From Rosa chinensis (Eukaryota > Streptophyta > Magnoliopsida > Rosales > Rosaceae), in the NCBI RefSeq assembly GCF_002994745.2, contig NC_037093.1:47472384-47536383 (forward strand): a stretch of DNA of 64,000 nucleotides. The letters run 5' to 3'. Positions within the stretch are counted from its first letter, which is position 1. Each line of letters starts with the position of its first letter. Position numbers and translations under genes: made by a program. Of this stretch, positions 36,431 to 48,003 are shown piece by piece. A model generated the notes under the pieces. The model was not told where the DNA came from, did no database searches, and worked only from the letters and a program-made list of their open reading frames with translations.

Positions 36431-39400
36431 TAAGAACCGAAGATATATATCCTAGTGAAGAGGAAGCACAAGACTTTCTTAGAAATGGATTTTTAAGATC
36501 ACAAAGAAATAGACATAATTTATATCAATTAGGAAGATTTGAAAATAGAAATAGCATAGTAAGTAGCATAAGTCAATATGAAATAAGTTGCATAGATAAA
36601 GAAGTTATACTAAATTTACTTAGTAATTCGGCAATAGAACAACTTAGAAAATCAAACTATTCACAAATTCATATAGGAACTATATTAATCGGAATAGCAG
36701 GATTAACTAGAGCACAAGTAGGAACTAAAGCATTAGTATACATATATGATGATAGATGGGATAATCACCAACAAGCAGCCATAGCAACAGCTGAAGTAGA
36801 CCTTAGCACAAACTTAGCAATTATAGGTTGCATTCCAAATTATGTAATGAATATTAAAGAATTTAGTAAATATATTAAGGTAAGCATTAGAACAAAAAAT
36901 TATAATATGAAAGGCGATTTTAAAAACTTAAGTGTTAGTTTAATGTATGTAGGAAAAGTGTCAGACAAATTTAACTATAAGTTTAATGTTGAATTCCAAA
37001 ATTTAGTACAAACTTTTGGAAGTAAACATGTTAATATGATAGAAGCAAAACCAGTAGATAATAGTTTTTTAGAAGGAACTCAATGGTTATTACCTAATTT
37101 ACATGGATCAAAAAATAAACAACCTGATAAAGCACAAATTTTGAAAATCACTTAGGAGAAGCATCAGTAAGGTTTAGCAATTATAGACAAATAGAAAATG
37201 TGGACGACTTAGAAAGTGAAGCAGAAATTAATATGGCTTTTGATAATTTAGAAATCAATATGATTGAACATAATTTTGATAACATAGTAGATAAATTAAT
37301 AGAAGACATAGATAATTTGAGTGAAGAACAATACTTAGAAAATATAAAACTTATGAATTAGGATTACATAGACTAAATGATGAGGAACTGAAGCAATTAA
37401 TATTAAAAATAGGATTAGAACATATTTTAGGAGAAAAGAATATAACAATATGTTAATACAAGTAGAATGTATGCCTGTAGAAGAAACTAGTTCAACAGGA
37501 ACTTCAGGAATCCATACTGAACCAAGAGTAGGTAGAACCGATCAACAAAATATAAGACCAACTAGAGAACATTATGCAGAAAATAGTAGAACTTATGATT
37601 ATGAAGAAACTAGACCTAGAAGAAATAGAATACCTTATTCAGGAATAGAACATGTAAACTTAGCAGGAAATATATTAAACATAGATCATGTAGACCCACA
37701 AGATTGGGAAAAAACAATAGAAAGATGGGAGAAAGGATGTGTACATGCGGCAATCATGTTAGATTTTAGTAATACAACTGATATGTTAGATTATTTTGAA
37801 CATACTTTAGATGGAATGGTATTTGATTTCTTTCAAGCATGGAAAGTAAAAAATCCACAACAACATCAAGCAGCAAAAGAAACTTTTAATATAGATACTT
37901 TTGTTAAACTTATTAAGTATGAGTTTTTAGATCATAATAGGTTAGATGGTAGAAACGAACAAGAACAAATTAGAGCAATAAGAAATTTAGAGCAATTACA
38001 AATTTGTGATTTGCAATACATAGGAGAATATACTACAGATTTCTTTAAATATTTAGGAAGAACAGGTAGGATTAATGACATAAATTTATTAAATACATAT
38101 ATGACTAAAATTAAAGGACCAATAGGAGAAAAAATATGGAGAGAATGGCAAAAACACCCTAGAAAAGATGATGTAGCAATAGGACCCAGAACACAACATG
38201 TGTATGATATATTAAGAGAAGAATGTAGACAATTAAAAGCAAAGAGACAAATTAGAAAACAATTTTACATGAGCTGTAAGAACATAGATTTACCTAAGCA
38301 ATATGGTTGTCATAGGAAAGATAAGTATAATAAGAAAATTAGACCATATAGAAAGAGCTATAGGAAGAAGTATAGATCATATAAGCAACATAAGACCTTT
38401 GACATACAACCTTCAAGAACCTTTAGGAAGAGAAAATACATTCCTAAGCACTTTAGGAAAAGAACCAATAAACCTTGGATTAGAAAATACAAAGCACCAA
38501 AAGATAAGAGTACTTGTAAATGTTATTTTTGTGGTGAGGTAGGACACATTAGACCTAAATGTCCTAAGTTAGGAAAACAACCTAGAGAAAAAGTACAATT
38601 AATTGAGCAATTTAAATTAGAAGAAGATGAAGACTTAGAGTCAATATATAGCTTAGACAACTTAAGTGATAGTGAAAGCATTTATAGCATAAATAGCATA
38701 GATATGTTATCCGAATCAGAATTAGAGTCAGATTACTCTAATAATTCAGATAGTGAACTAGATGAAAATATATGTATGTTTGAGGAAGAACAAGAAGAAT
38801 TTCAATATGTTAATTTAGGTTGGCCTCAAGAATGTAGTAAATGTAAGAAAGTAGTAGCTGAAAAATATTATACAAGCAAGATAATATTTTGTAAACCTTG
38901 TTATACTAATGAAACATTAGAGCTAAATTCAATAGAGGACGAAGAAATTAATATGCAAAACATTGGAGAAAATCAGAAAACTAGTTCTTTAATAACTATT
39001 AATTGTGAGTTAGAACTATCTAAAGAACATAAGATTCAAATAGTAGGTATGATAGATACAGGTAGCACTAAGAGTGTCATAAAGGAAGAGTTAGTACCAA
39101 CACAATTTAGGCAAAAACTAGTTAAACCAGTTAGAGTATCACAATTCGATACTAGAACTGTATACTTAACACATTGTATGACTAATATACCTATAAAGAT
39201 AGAAAGACAATTATTTACCTTACCTTTAACATTTATATCACCTGTAGGATCTTATCAATTTATCTTAGGATTAAACTTTCTTAAAAGCTTACAAGGATTT
39301 TTGTATATACCTCCGGATATAACTTTCTTTAAGAAAGGTATAACTACAACTGATCAAAGTAATTTGATAGAAGCTTATAATAGCATTAGCATAGAAGAGT

Positions 39401-40971
39401 TAAGAGAAAATAGCTTTAGAGAAGAAGAAAATCTAGATAACAATGTCGATGAGCAGAATAGTATAGAATATGATGAATCAATCTTTGAACTTGAGTATCC
39501 AAACATAGGAGAAGTAGCTCTAGTAGAACTAAAACAAATAGGTAGACCTAAAACATTAGAAGAATTATTACAATTAGCAGAACATACTCGAATCATAGGA
39601 GAAGATCCCCAACTACATTGGAATAAAAATAAGATTTTAGCAAAATTAGATATAATTAACCCAGATTTAACTATTAAAACAGCAGATATGCCTTGTAATT
39701 TATTGGATAAACAAGAATTTGAGCAGCAAATAAAAGAGTTATTAAACCTTAAAGTAATTAGACCTTCTAAATCTAGACATAGGTCAGCAGCCTTTATAGT
39801 TCGAAAGCATTCTGAACTAAAAAGAGGTAAAGCTAGAATAGTTTATAATTATAGGAGACTCAATGACAATACTTATGAAGATAGTTATAAATTACCTAAT
39901 AAAGATGAGTTAATAAATAAGATTCAAGAGAGTAAATACTTTAGTAAATTTGATTGTAAATCAGGTTTTTGGCAAATTAGATTAGCTGAAGAATCAATAG
40001 AATGGACAGCCTTCACTTGTCCAGAAGGACACTTTGAATGGTTAGTCATGCCATTTGGATTGAAAAATGCACCTTCTATTTTTCAAAGAAAAATGGATCA
40101 ACTTTTGAAGAAGTATGATAGTTTTTGTAGTGTATATGTAGATGATATACTTATACACAGCAAAAATAGAAATGAACATAGAAAACACTTAGAAATAATC
40201 TTGCAAGAGTTTATAGATAATGGTATCATTATTAGTAAAAATAAAATAGACTTAGAAAAACAAGATATAGAGTTTTTAGGAATATATATTAAGTCAGGAA
40301 CTATTCAATTGCAGGAACATATAGCTAAGAAGGTTATAGAATTTCCAGATCGATTAGAGGATAAAAAGCAGTTACAAGCATTTTTAGGATTATTAAATTA
40401 TGCTAGAAGTTTCATCCCAGATTTAGGAAGAAAAATAGCAGTTTTACATAGTAAGACTAGCAAAACAGGTCAGAAATACTTTAATACAGAAGATATTAAG
40501 TTAGTTCAGCAAATTAAACAAGAAATTACACAACTTAAACCTTTAGCACTACCATTAGATAGTAGTTACAAAATAGTAGAAACAGATGCATCAACATTAG
40601 GTTGGGCAGGAATTTTATATCAGAAAAAGTTTAAAGAATTACCAAAGTCTGATGAGCAAATTTGTAGATATGCATCAGGTAAATTTAGTGATATACAATC
40701 TCGATTACCAGCCACTGATTTAGAAATATTAGGCATAATTAATTCTTTAGAAGCATTTTCTTTATTCTTACATAATGAAATATTTACAATTAGAACTGAT
40801 TGTCAAAATATTGTTTCTCATTATAATAAAATCACTACTAATAAACAAGCAGCTAGAAGATGGGTCAATTTTATAGATTGTATTACAGGAAATGGATTTA
40901 GGCCACAATTTGAGCATATAAAAGGAGCTGATAATACACTTGCAGATATCTTATCTCGGCTTCTTCTTTGA
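36397..40971 (+). pseudogene. pararetrovirus ORF3 polyprotein, frameshifted between movement and coat regions
   Basis: The first open stretch, 36397-37155 (252 residues), carries a 30K-type movement domain (AGLTRAQVGTKALVYIYDD, ATAEVDL). From about 37141 to 37450 the frame is broken: similarity continues through two other frames, implying about three small indels. The second stretch, 37450-40971, is open for 1173 residues. It holds the coat region, a CCHC zinc knuckle (about residues 356-371), a second Cys cluster (about 462-490, a badnavirus-like feature), an aspartic protease site MIDTGST (534), reverse transcriptase with YVDDIL (about 896) and RNase H with ETDAST (about 1044). The copy cannot make one continuous polyprotein. 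The frame breaks are described only. Confidence 0.88.
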
Positions 40972-40976
40972 CAGGT

Positions 40977-42410
40977 ATGGACTTTTTCAGGCCTTCATCT
41001 TCTAGTACTCAAAGAGCAGAAAGTGGTGTACCACCTCAAAGTGGTAATCCACTAAGCATGACAGCAAGATCAGAAAATATTAGTTATAACTTTAATGGCT
41101 ACACTGTGCAAGAAATTAGAAATCCACTCTTTAGATATAAAAGTACAGCATCATTATCGACTAGACAACAAGTTCTATTAGATAATTTTTGGAATATTAG
41201 AATAAATGCTATGGACATGAGAAGAGGTCAAGAAAAATTAATTAGAGCACTTGAGCAAGAATTTTCAGCCAATAATTGTGATCTTGCTAGATATCAAGAA
41301 GAGTATCCTAAGTCAAGAGCACAATATGCTAGACTTCAGACACAATATAATCACCTTAAAGCACAGCATGATAATCTGAATGCATTGTATTATAATTTGC
41401 AAAATGAGCATGATACAGTAGTTGATCATTTTCGTACACTGAATATAAATTATCAGAAAACAGTTGAGTGTATTAAGCAAGAAGAAGAAAGTAGTTGGCC
41501 TGCATCTCTGTTAGAAAGAGAAACAAAAAATCCCTACTTTTTACAAGCCCTAGCAAAAGAACGGTTTTCGTATTTACCTCATGATTGTAAAGATAAAATC
41601 TTCAAGTTACAGCATGATAAGCATCTTTCCCTTCAAGTAGCTATCCAGAATTTTCTCTTTAATCTTATATCTCATCCTCAACCTGGTATAGGAGTCATTT
41701 GTCATGATACATTTTCTCATCCTGAAGAAAAAGCACAATTTCATATTCTATTAGCTACTATTAATATGAGAGACTTTGGTGAAATGTACATTGAGCATGA
41801 TAATCGTAGGGTTAGAGTTACTCCAGGTTTTCTAATGGAACATGGAGTGTTAAAAAGTCTTTATGTCCAAAATGAACATCATATAGAGTCATTCTCCTAT
41901 CACCTTAAGTATGCTATATCTCATTATCTTAAGCAATGGGGAAGTATAGGGTTAGGTTATAGTACTATCCGACTAGAAATAATTAGCATTCCTTCATATC
42001 CTCGTAGAACCAGTCTATATCATGATAAAGCCAGACACCTAGTCATCATATCACTTCGTAATTATATAGAGCCACCTCCTTTACCAACAATTGATGTGGC
42101 ACCAACAGTGGAGGATATTCACAAATTTCGTGCAGCCCAGCTTGTAGTAGATGATTTCTTTGATGATACAAATCTGCAATTAATCTACCAAGCCAATGCT
42201 TTAAATATCTACACCAGAGAACACCTGGATGGAGTACCACGACCAGGAGAGCTGTACACTGTTGATATGAGCACAACCACTAAAGAAGTGTATGATTTAT
42301 TGTATAAAGAAGAGCAGGAGAGCCAACAAGTGCGAGAAAGTGATGCTGATTATTGGGATAATCTCGATGATGAAGAACTCCACAACATTGAAAACATGAT
42401 GGAAGCTTGA
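40977..42410 (+). CDS. pararetrovirus ORF4, unrecognised 477-aa protein
   Basis: The first ATG lies five bases after the polyprotein stop and the frame is intact for 477 residues. It has a Ser/Gln-rich N terminus, a long heptad-patterned region (about residues 70-155) expected to be a coiled coil, a mixed alpha/beta middle (about 170-345) and an acidic C terminus (YWDNLDDEELHNIENM). I do not recognise its family. The position matches ORF4 of tungrovirus and, more loosely, the transactivator/inclusion-body ORF of caulimoviruses. It is preceded by a pyrimidine tract and CAG (to 40974), so expression from a spliced RNA is plausible. It stays open although ORF3 is broken. Confidence 0.7.
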   Translation: MDFFRPSSSSTQRAESGVPPQSGNPLSMTARSENISYNFNGYTVQEIRNPLFRYKSTASLSTRQQVLLDNFWNIRINAMDMRRGQEKLIRALEQEFSANNCDLARYQEEYPKSRAQYARLQTQYNHLKAQHDNLNALYYNLQNEHDTVVDHFRTLNINYQKTVECIKQEEESSWPASLLERETKNPYFLQALAKERFSYLPHDCKDKIFKLQHDKHLSLQVAIQNFLFNLISHPQPGIGVICHDTFSHPEEKAQFHILLATINMRDFGEMYIEHDNRRVRVTPGFLMEHGVLKSLYVQNEHHIESFSYHLKYAISHYLKQWGSIGLGYSTIRLEIISIPSYPRRTSLYHDKARHLVIISLRNYIEPPPLPTIDVAPTVEDIHKFRAAQLVVDDFFDDTNLQLIYQANALNIYTREHLDGVPRPGELYTVDMSTTTKEVYDLLYKEEQESQQVRESDADYWDNLDDEELHNIENMMEA

Positions 42411-42913
42411 CGATCATCTCACTACATCAATAGAAGATAAGATTCAAGCATGAAGATATAGCTTTACACTTTTCAAGAAGTTCATTTCTCAAGCAAGAAG
42501 ATCAAGATGAACAGCTCAACATAGTTTTCTCAGCAACTGGCAAGAAGAAACGAAGCAGCCATCCAAGAGGCAAGAGGCAAGAAAAAGCCAAAATAACATT
42601 CAGCTTGAGACAAGCAAGGAATTCCTCAAAAAGATAAGGACATCGATGTCTTTTCACAGCAAAGAGTTGTGTAACCGGGCAACTTTCGCTCGTACTGGGG
42701 CAAATGGGAAATATCCCTTTAATATATTTAGACACCCAAAATTATAACAATAACATTCGGTCATTAGCAAAAATACTCATGCTCTGGAGCACGATAAAAG
42801 AATTTATAAGTCGATTGAAGAGTTATAAAAATCTTCAAAAATAATTTATTTATTTATTTTATAATGCATTTAAATATCCAAAATTACATCACAACATGCC
42901 CCCCATAAGTTAA

Positions 42914-43953
42914 GGGGAATGAAATTTGCACACCACTTTTTACAAACTACACTCCCTCTTCATATTTTAACAGTTTTGGTCTACTGATGTTTTTCTCTCT
43001 TCCAAAAATACCCTGCTCAGTTTCTTTATTTCTCTTGTTCTGCAACTCGATCGATCAGAACCGAAAATAGATCAGCGCCAAGGCCAAGAAACTGTGTTCA
43101 TAACCAAATGTTCAAATCAATTAATCTCACAACATTGATTCACCTAATTCCTCTAACATTGCTTCGTTTCTAATGTTGGTCGTGGCGAAAAAATATATAA
43201 ATTTTGGCTATTCTAGCTTCATGGGTATTGGGTGCAGGATTGGACATTTAGAATGTTTCTCATGAGTTACATTTCAAGTTATGGGATTTGCTTTTAACTA
43301 ATTTCAATCAAAGTTTCTGATGAGGAACAACATAACATGAGAAACATAATTTTAAGCTTATAATACCTGGGCTTATTATAGAAGGAAGGGCAAGAATTTA
43401 CAGTAGTTGTAGCACCATCAGAATACAAGAACAACGAGTTCTCTTTCTTATTAGATTACTCAATGTATTAGAAGTAGGAAATGAAATCATACAAGCCTAT
43501 ATTCTTCAAAATCAAAATTAATTGGTTACAGAAATGTAGATTCATGTCCAGATTTGTACCCACATTGGAGACTTCAATTTTCAAAAAAATTTCTTTTGCT
43601 TTCTGGGTTGTTACTCTTTGATCTTTGAGTTTCAATCACAGTCAAACCAACAGCAAATCCATTTCATTGAGAAACAAATTGAGATTTTGAGAGCAGAGGA
43701 GAGAAAAGTTATACATCACGAGACAAATCAGATTTAAGAAAGATTGACAATAAAAGGACAATCACATAAATGATGGAATTCTCAAATCAAGCAACAAAAA
43801 TCATAGAAGCCAAATGAAAGAGATTATTGTGTTACAACTTACGAGAGAAACGAGAAGAGTAGTGTGGGAAAGAAATTTAAGGAGAACAAAATAAATTATT
43901 AAAAAAAGAGGAGGGAGTTTAGAATGTAATTTGGAGTGCAAATTTCACTCTCC
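42914..43953. mobile_element. non-autonomous TIR DNA transposon, 1.04 kb
   Basis: The ends are GGGGAATGAAATTTGCAC and the inverted GGAGAGTGAAATTTGCAC, with homology continuing for about 55 bases. They are flanked by the 8-bp direct repeat TAAGTTAA (42906-42913 and 43954-43961). Eight bases is a hAT-type duplication, but the termini are not the usual CAGGG, so the superfamily is open (a MULE with one changed base is possible). No coding capacity. Confidence 0.8.
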
Positions 43954-43961
43954 TAAGTTAA

Positions 43962-44644
43962 TCATGTTTTGCATGCTAAATAGAGCTAATCATTTTTTTT
44001 ACTTTCGTAGCCAATCTTTCGTCTTTGGTTTTTACTATAGTCAATCTAGTCATTGTCTTCGTCTCCTCAACTAATGTGGTCATGTTTATCAATCTGGTGT
44101 AAAATCATGCACAGGAGTGACAGGACAGTGAAACACAAACGAAAAGGGATAAACGAGGGAAATGACATGCTTGGTGGAACTGAAATTTCAACCCAACACT
44201 AGTTCATTGTTCAGTGCTATCTAGAAGGCAGGATTCATTCAGATGATAGAATATGCAGAAACAATGTAGCATATAGTTCCAGAAGAGGAGAACAACAACC
44301 AAGACAAATTGTGGCGGTGATATAAATTGGAATAGAATCAAAGAATCTGTATCTGGTTCCTCACAGCCACATAGAGTAGATGATAAATTAGCTTTCTATG
44401 GCACAACACAGTAAACACAGCTAAAGATGAATTGAGAAGCGAAAACCAGAATGAGGGAAAAAGTAAAAAAGAAAAGATTTTCCAATGAGTGGAATGAAAT
44501 CTTTATTAATACAAGATAGCACACATGCCCATAAAATGAATGCAGCACTTTATAGAAGGTACTCCGCATGGTGAGAGATAGCCTTTCAAAGATATTTACA
44601 GGTCCAAACACCTTATAATTACTCACAAACTCAGACTCAACATC
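43962..44644. other. intergenic, 3' side of the RIN4-like gene
   Basis: No gene or element recognised. The right part is presumably the 3' UTR of the minus-strand RIN4-like gene. Confidence 0.5.
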
Positions 44645-47079
44645 TCATTTTCTGCTCCATGGAAAGCAGCAACTCTGTACAAAGTGAGTGAAAAACAAAA
44701 TGAGATGAGATAAACCACAAGTTCGACGAAAATAAGAAAACCGGCAGAGGATCATAATGACAAACCTTAGCACTTTCATTGCCAGCAGGCTTCCGTGTAG
44801 TGTGGTACGATGGCTCAGGTGGTGTGCCAGGAACTTTTCCTGCCTTCTCCTCCCTCACTTTGTTGAAAATGTGAGTGAAACCATCAGCTGATGCCGGGTT
44901 GTTCTCATCCCACTCACCAAATTTCGGGACAGCAGCACCTTTGTCAGGCTGACACAATAGACAGAAACATGCTCAGGAAGTATATCATAGGTAACAGAAC
45001 CATGTATGCAACTAGTCAATTAGGTATTGTGATTAACTCCACCACCAATCATTTTGAAAACAGTGGTTCTTACAACAGGAAAGTGTTCTTGATATGCATG
45101 CCTCCGAACAATGCTCCATCATCGGTCAAAACAAGTTTTTGGAGACCATATTATTTTAGTGACAGTTACCATAGACATGCGACTAGTTATGTTATTACGG
45201 CAATAACATGATGGAAATAAGAAAGAAAATTTACACTTTCATCGCGAGGCTTAAGACGGGATCTTCCAGGAGTACCATGGCTACTTTCATATGAAGGCTT
45301 TCCCTCCCAGGAAGGAGAATCTCTCCCCGTGGCCCTTGCCTGGCGATGGAGAGGTGAACGTTCAATGCTCTGCTCAGAGCCACCACTTTGTCGTGCAGGT
45401 CTTCGATGAGTTTCACCAGAATTTGTTCCACGTCCTCTACCAGGTTGATATGTTGATTCACCAGAAGTTTTGCGACTCAGATTTTCGCGGTGTGCTGGAG
45501 AGTTGGCATATTGCCTTTGGTCAATATCCTCCCTGCTTCTTCCCCGTTCATGATCTTGTCTTTCTGGTTCAGCTTTAACTCTGGGAGGAGATGATGTGAC
45601 TGATGACATATCGTTAAGGAGATCAGGGTTCTCTTGGGGGTCATTTGGATTAATCATCTTTCCCCCAGGCCCAGTTCGACCCTTTCGCGCCTTATCAAAA
45701 TAGGCTGTGTAGGGAACATTTTCTTCACCTTCCCAATTGCCAAACTTTGGTACATGAGAGCGTTGCTGCCACATGAAGAAATATTGTCACATATGAAGTA
45801 CATGTAAAACATATCCATTATTCATGAGAGAATAAATTTCCAATACACTAACATAGCATCAAAATATGAAGTGTTTATTAGTATGATGGGACCATAACAT
45901 GAAGGTCCAAATTTTGAAAGATGTTCTACAAATAATTCTGCATGACTACAACTTGATTTCACTTCACTATACTTAGAATAGTTGGACCAGATCCAGGGAA
46001 GAAAACGACAGTCAGAATCTATTAGCAACTCCCTGAATCTTGTTAAAGTAACATGAAGTTATTCAACAAGCTTCGCTGGATCCAAAGAATGAGATAACAA
46101 CTGGTACCTACTTCTTGTCAATCAAGGAATTTATGGACTTGCTCAAAGACATACTTCAGAAATGTTTCCTGAAAAATTTCAATGTTTATTCTGCTCACCC
46201 TGAAATTGACCAGAAAATGACTGGTCTGTGGATATGAAGGAGAGCCAAAAGATTTGATAGATGACACATAGAAGTCATATTCAGACCCCCTCCATGACTA
46301 TCAATGGAATTGGTTTGGTTTAGATTTCATATTTATGCACTTTAAAACCAAAGGACAGACAAATTAATACGACATCATGTTCCTTTTTAACAGAAGTTAC
46401 TAGGATCAAATCACCTTCCTTTAAACTCAGTAAGATTGGAAGACTCTTTAGCACACTGTAAAACCAATGTTAACCAATTAACATCACATTTCAGATATGC
46501 TAAGAGATTATAAAAGGTATATCTCCATCCAAATTGTGCTTCAACAGTATCAACTTAGAGACAGGTGTATTGGAAACTAATGAATATTTCTCCATCCATA
46601 TCAAAACTCCAAATTTTCATTTCCACTGAGAAGCCGGAGAATTTGACAACATGAATACGGCAACTAGAAAGTATAATCTACAGCAGCATCGCCGAGGGAG
46701 ATGATGCTTAGTCTGGTTTTTAGAGAGAGGGCATCAATTATCTAACACCAACTGCTTTTCTATTACATACTACCACCTGCACAGACTATTGATAATACAC
46801 TTCTAGTATAATACATCAACTCATTAAGCAAACCCCTTAATTCTATTTCTGTGGAAATGCCAACATGTTGAGGATATCTTATCCAACATTCTCACCTTGT
46901 GCTTCAACAGTACTAATTTGGAGACGCTGGAAAATGCACAGAAAACAAATGAACAATAAACTCTGCAACCACATATAATTAAAACCCCTTGTATTCAATT
47001 CCACAGAAAAGCCATAGAATTTCAAATGTCAATATCCAAACAAGAAAGAAGCCACACACACACACACACACACGTATAA

Positions 47080-47121
<42 letters not shown>

Positions 47122-47966
47122 TACTTAACTAAAAGAGGAAGTATCTAATATCTACCATTTAGCTTCCCATTCCCAACTAGCACTATCCAAAGTACTACAA
47201 TCAAACCCCCAAAAAAGCTAATATGGCCCCATCAACAGGTTTATTTCGCATAATTTCACCTTCAGAATCAAATTAGAATGGCCAAGTGTATCAGTAATAA
47301 AACAAAATACCATGTCAACTACACTGATCAACCACATTACAATCTTCTAGCACATGATCCTCGAAATAAAACAACAGAGAACAATATAAGGAAGTTCAGG
47401 CTGCAATTCACCAGAGCAGAAATTTCATAAGGCAATTCAGCCACACGGAGAAAATGGAAGAATTCTTTCCTGGAAATTTTCCCTGTCTACTCAGATCACT
47501 CTAAAATGAGGGGGCAGTAAACGACTGGATAACTAACTGCCCATGGAAATGAATAAACCAAAAGATCAGTAAGATTACCACGTCCGTGACTGTCCATTGA
47601 AGTGTTTGGTTTCGACTCCTATTTATTCATTTCTCAGCAAAGGCCAAGTGACCCAATGCAACATCCTCTTTTAAGTTCTTAACTGCATTTCCTAGCATTA
47701 AACCAGAATCTCTATCTTCTTACAGAATGAAAACCAATGTCAACCCACCTATATTTCACATATACGGAAATGCAAATTATCTTATCCAAGTTCTCACCTA
47801 CTGCCTCAACAACATCAATTGGGAGACAAAATACACAAAGAAGATATGAAAAATTATCTCTCCATCCACATGATAACAAACCTATATGTTCAGTACCACT
47901 TAGAAGCCAAAATATTTCAAATGTGGATACACAAACAAGAAAATCAAACTACATTCTACAGCGTCA

Positions 47967-48003
<37 letters not shown>

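Larger units (their letters stand above)
34304..42717 (+). mobile_element. endogenous pararetrovirus (Caulimoviridae), near-complete single genome unit
   Basis: About 8.4 kb with viral layout: promoter with TATA box, polyadenylation signal, long leader with several upstream ATGs, tRNA-Met primer site, two small ORFs, a polyprotein (movement, coat, protease, reverse transcriptase, RNase H) and a fourth ORF. There are no LTRs and no integrase. The small-ORF pair before the polyprotein, with overlapping start/stop codons, resembles badnaviruses; the extra ORF after the polyprotein recalls tungrovirus. The coding strand is markedly A-rich (AGA, ATA, TTA codons), unlike host genes. It is broken in the movement-to-coat part of the polyprotein. 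Borders are inferred from a 9-bp direct repeat TTTAATATA at 34295-34303 and 42718-42726. It is a relic of a plant virus; whether related episomal virus exists is unknown. Confidence 0.85.

Noticed and set aside
34304..42717. LTR retrotransposon interpretation of the reverse-transcriptase locus
   Set aside because: No LTRs or integrase, while a movement-protein domain, two small 5' ORFs and a viral-type leader are present.
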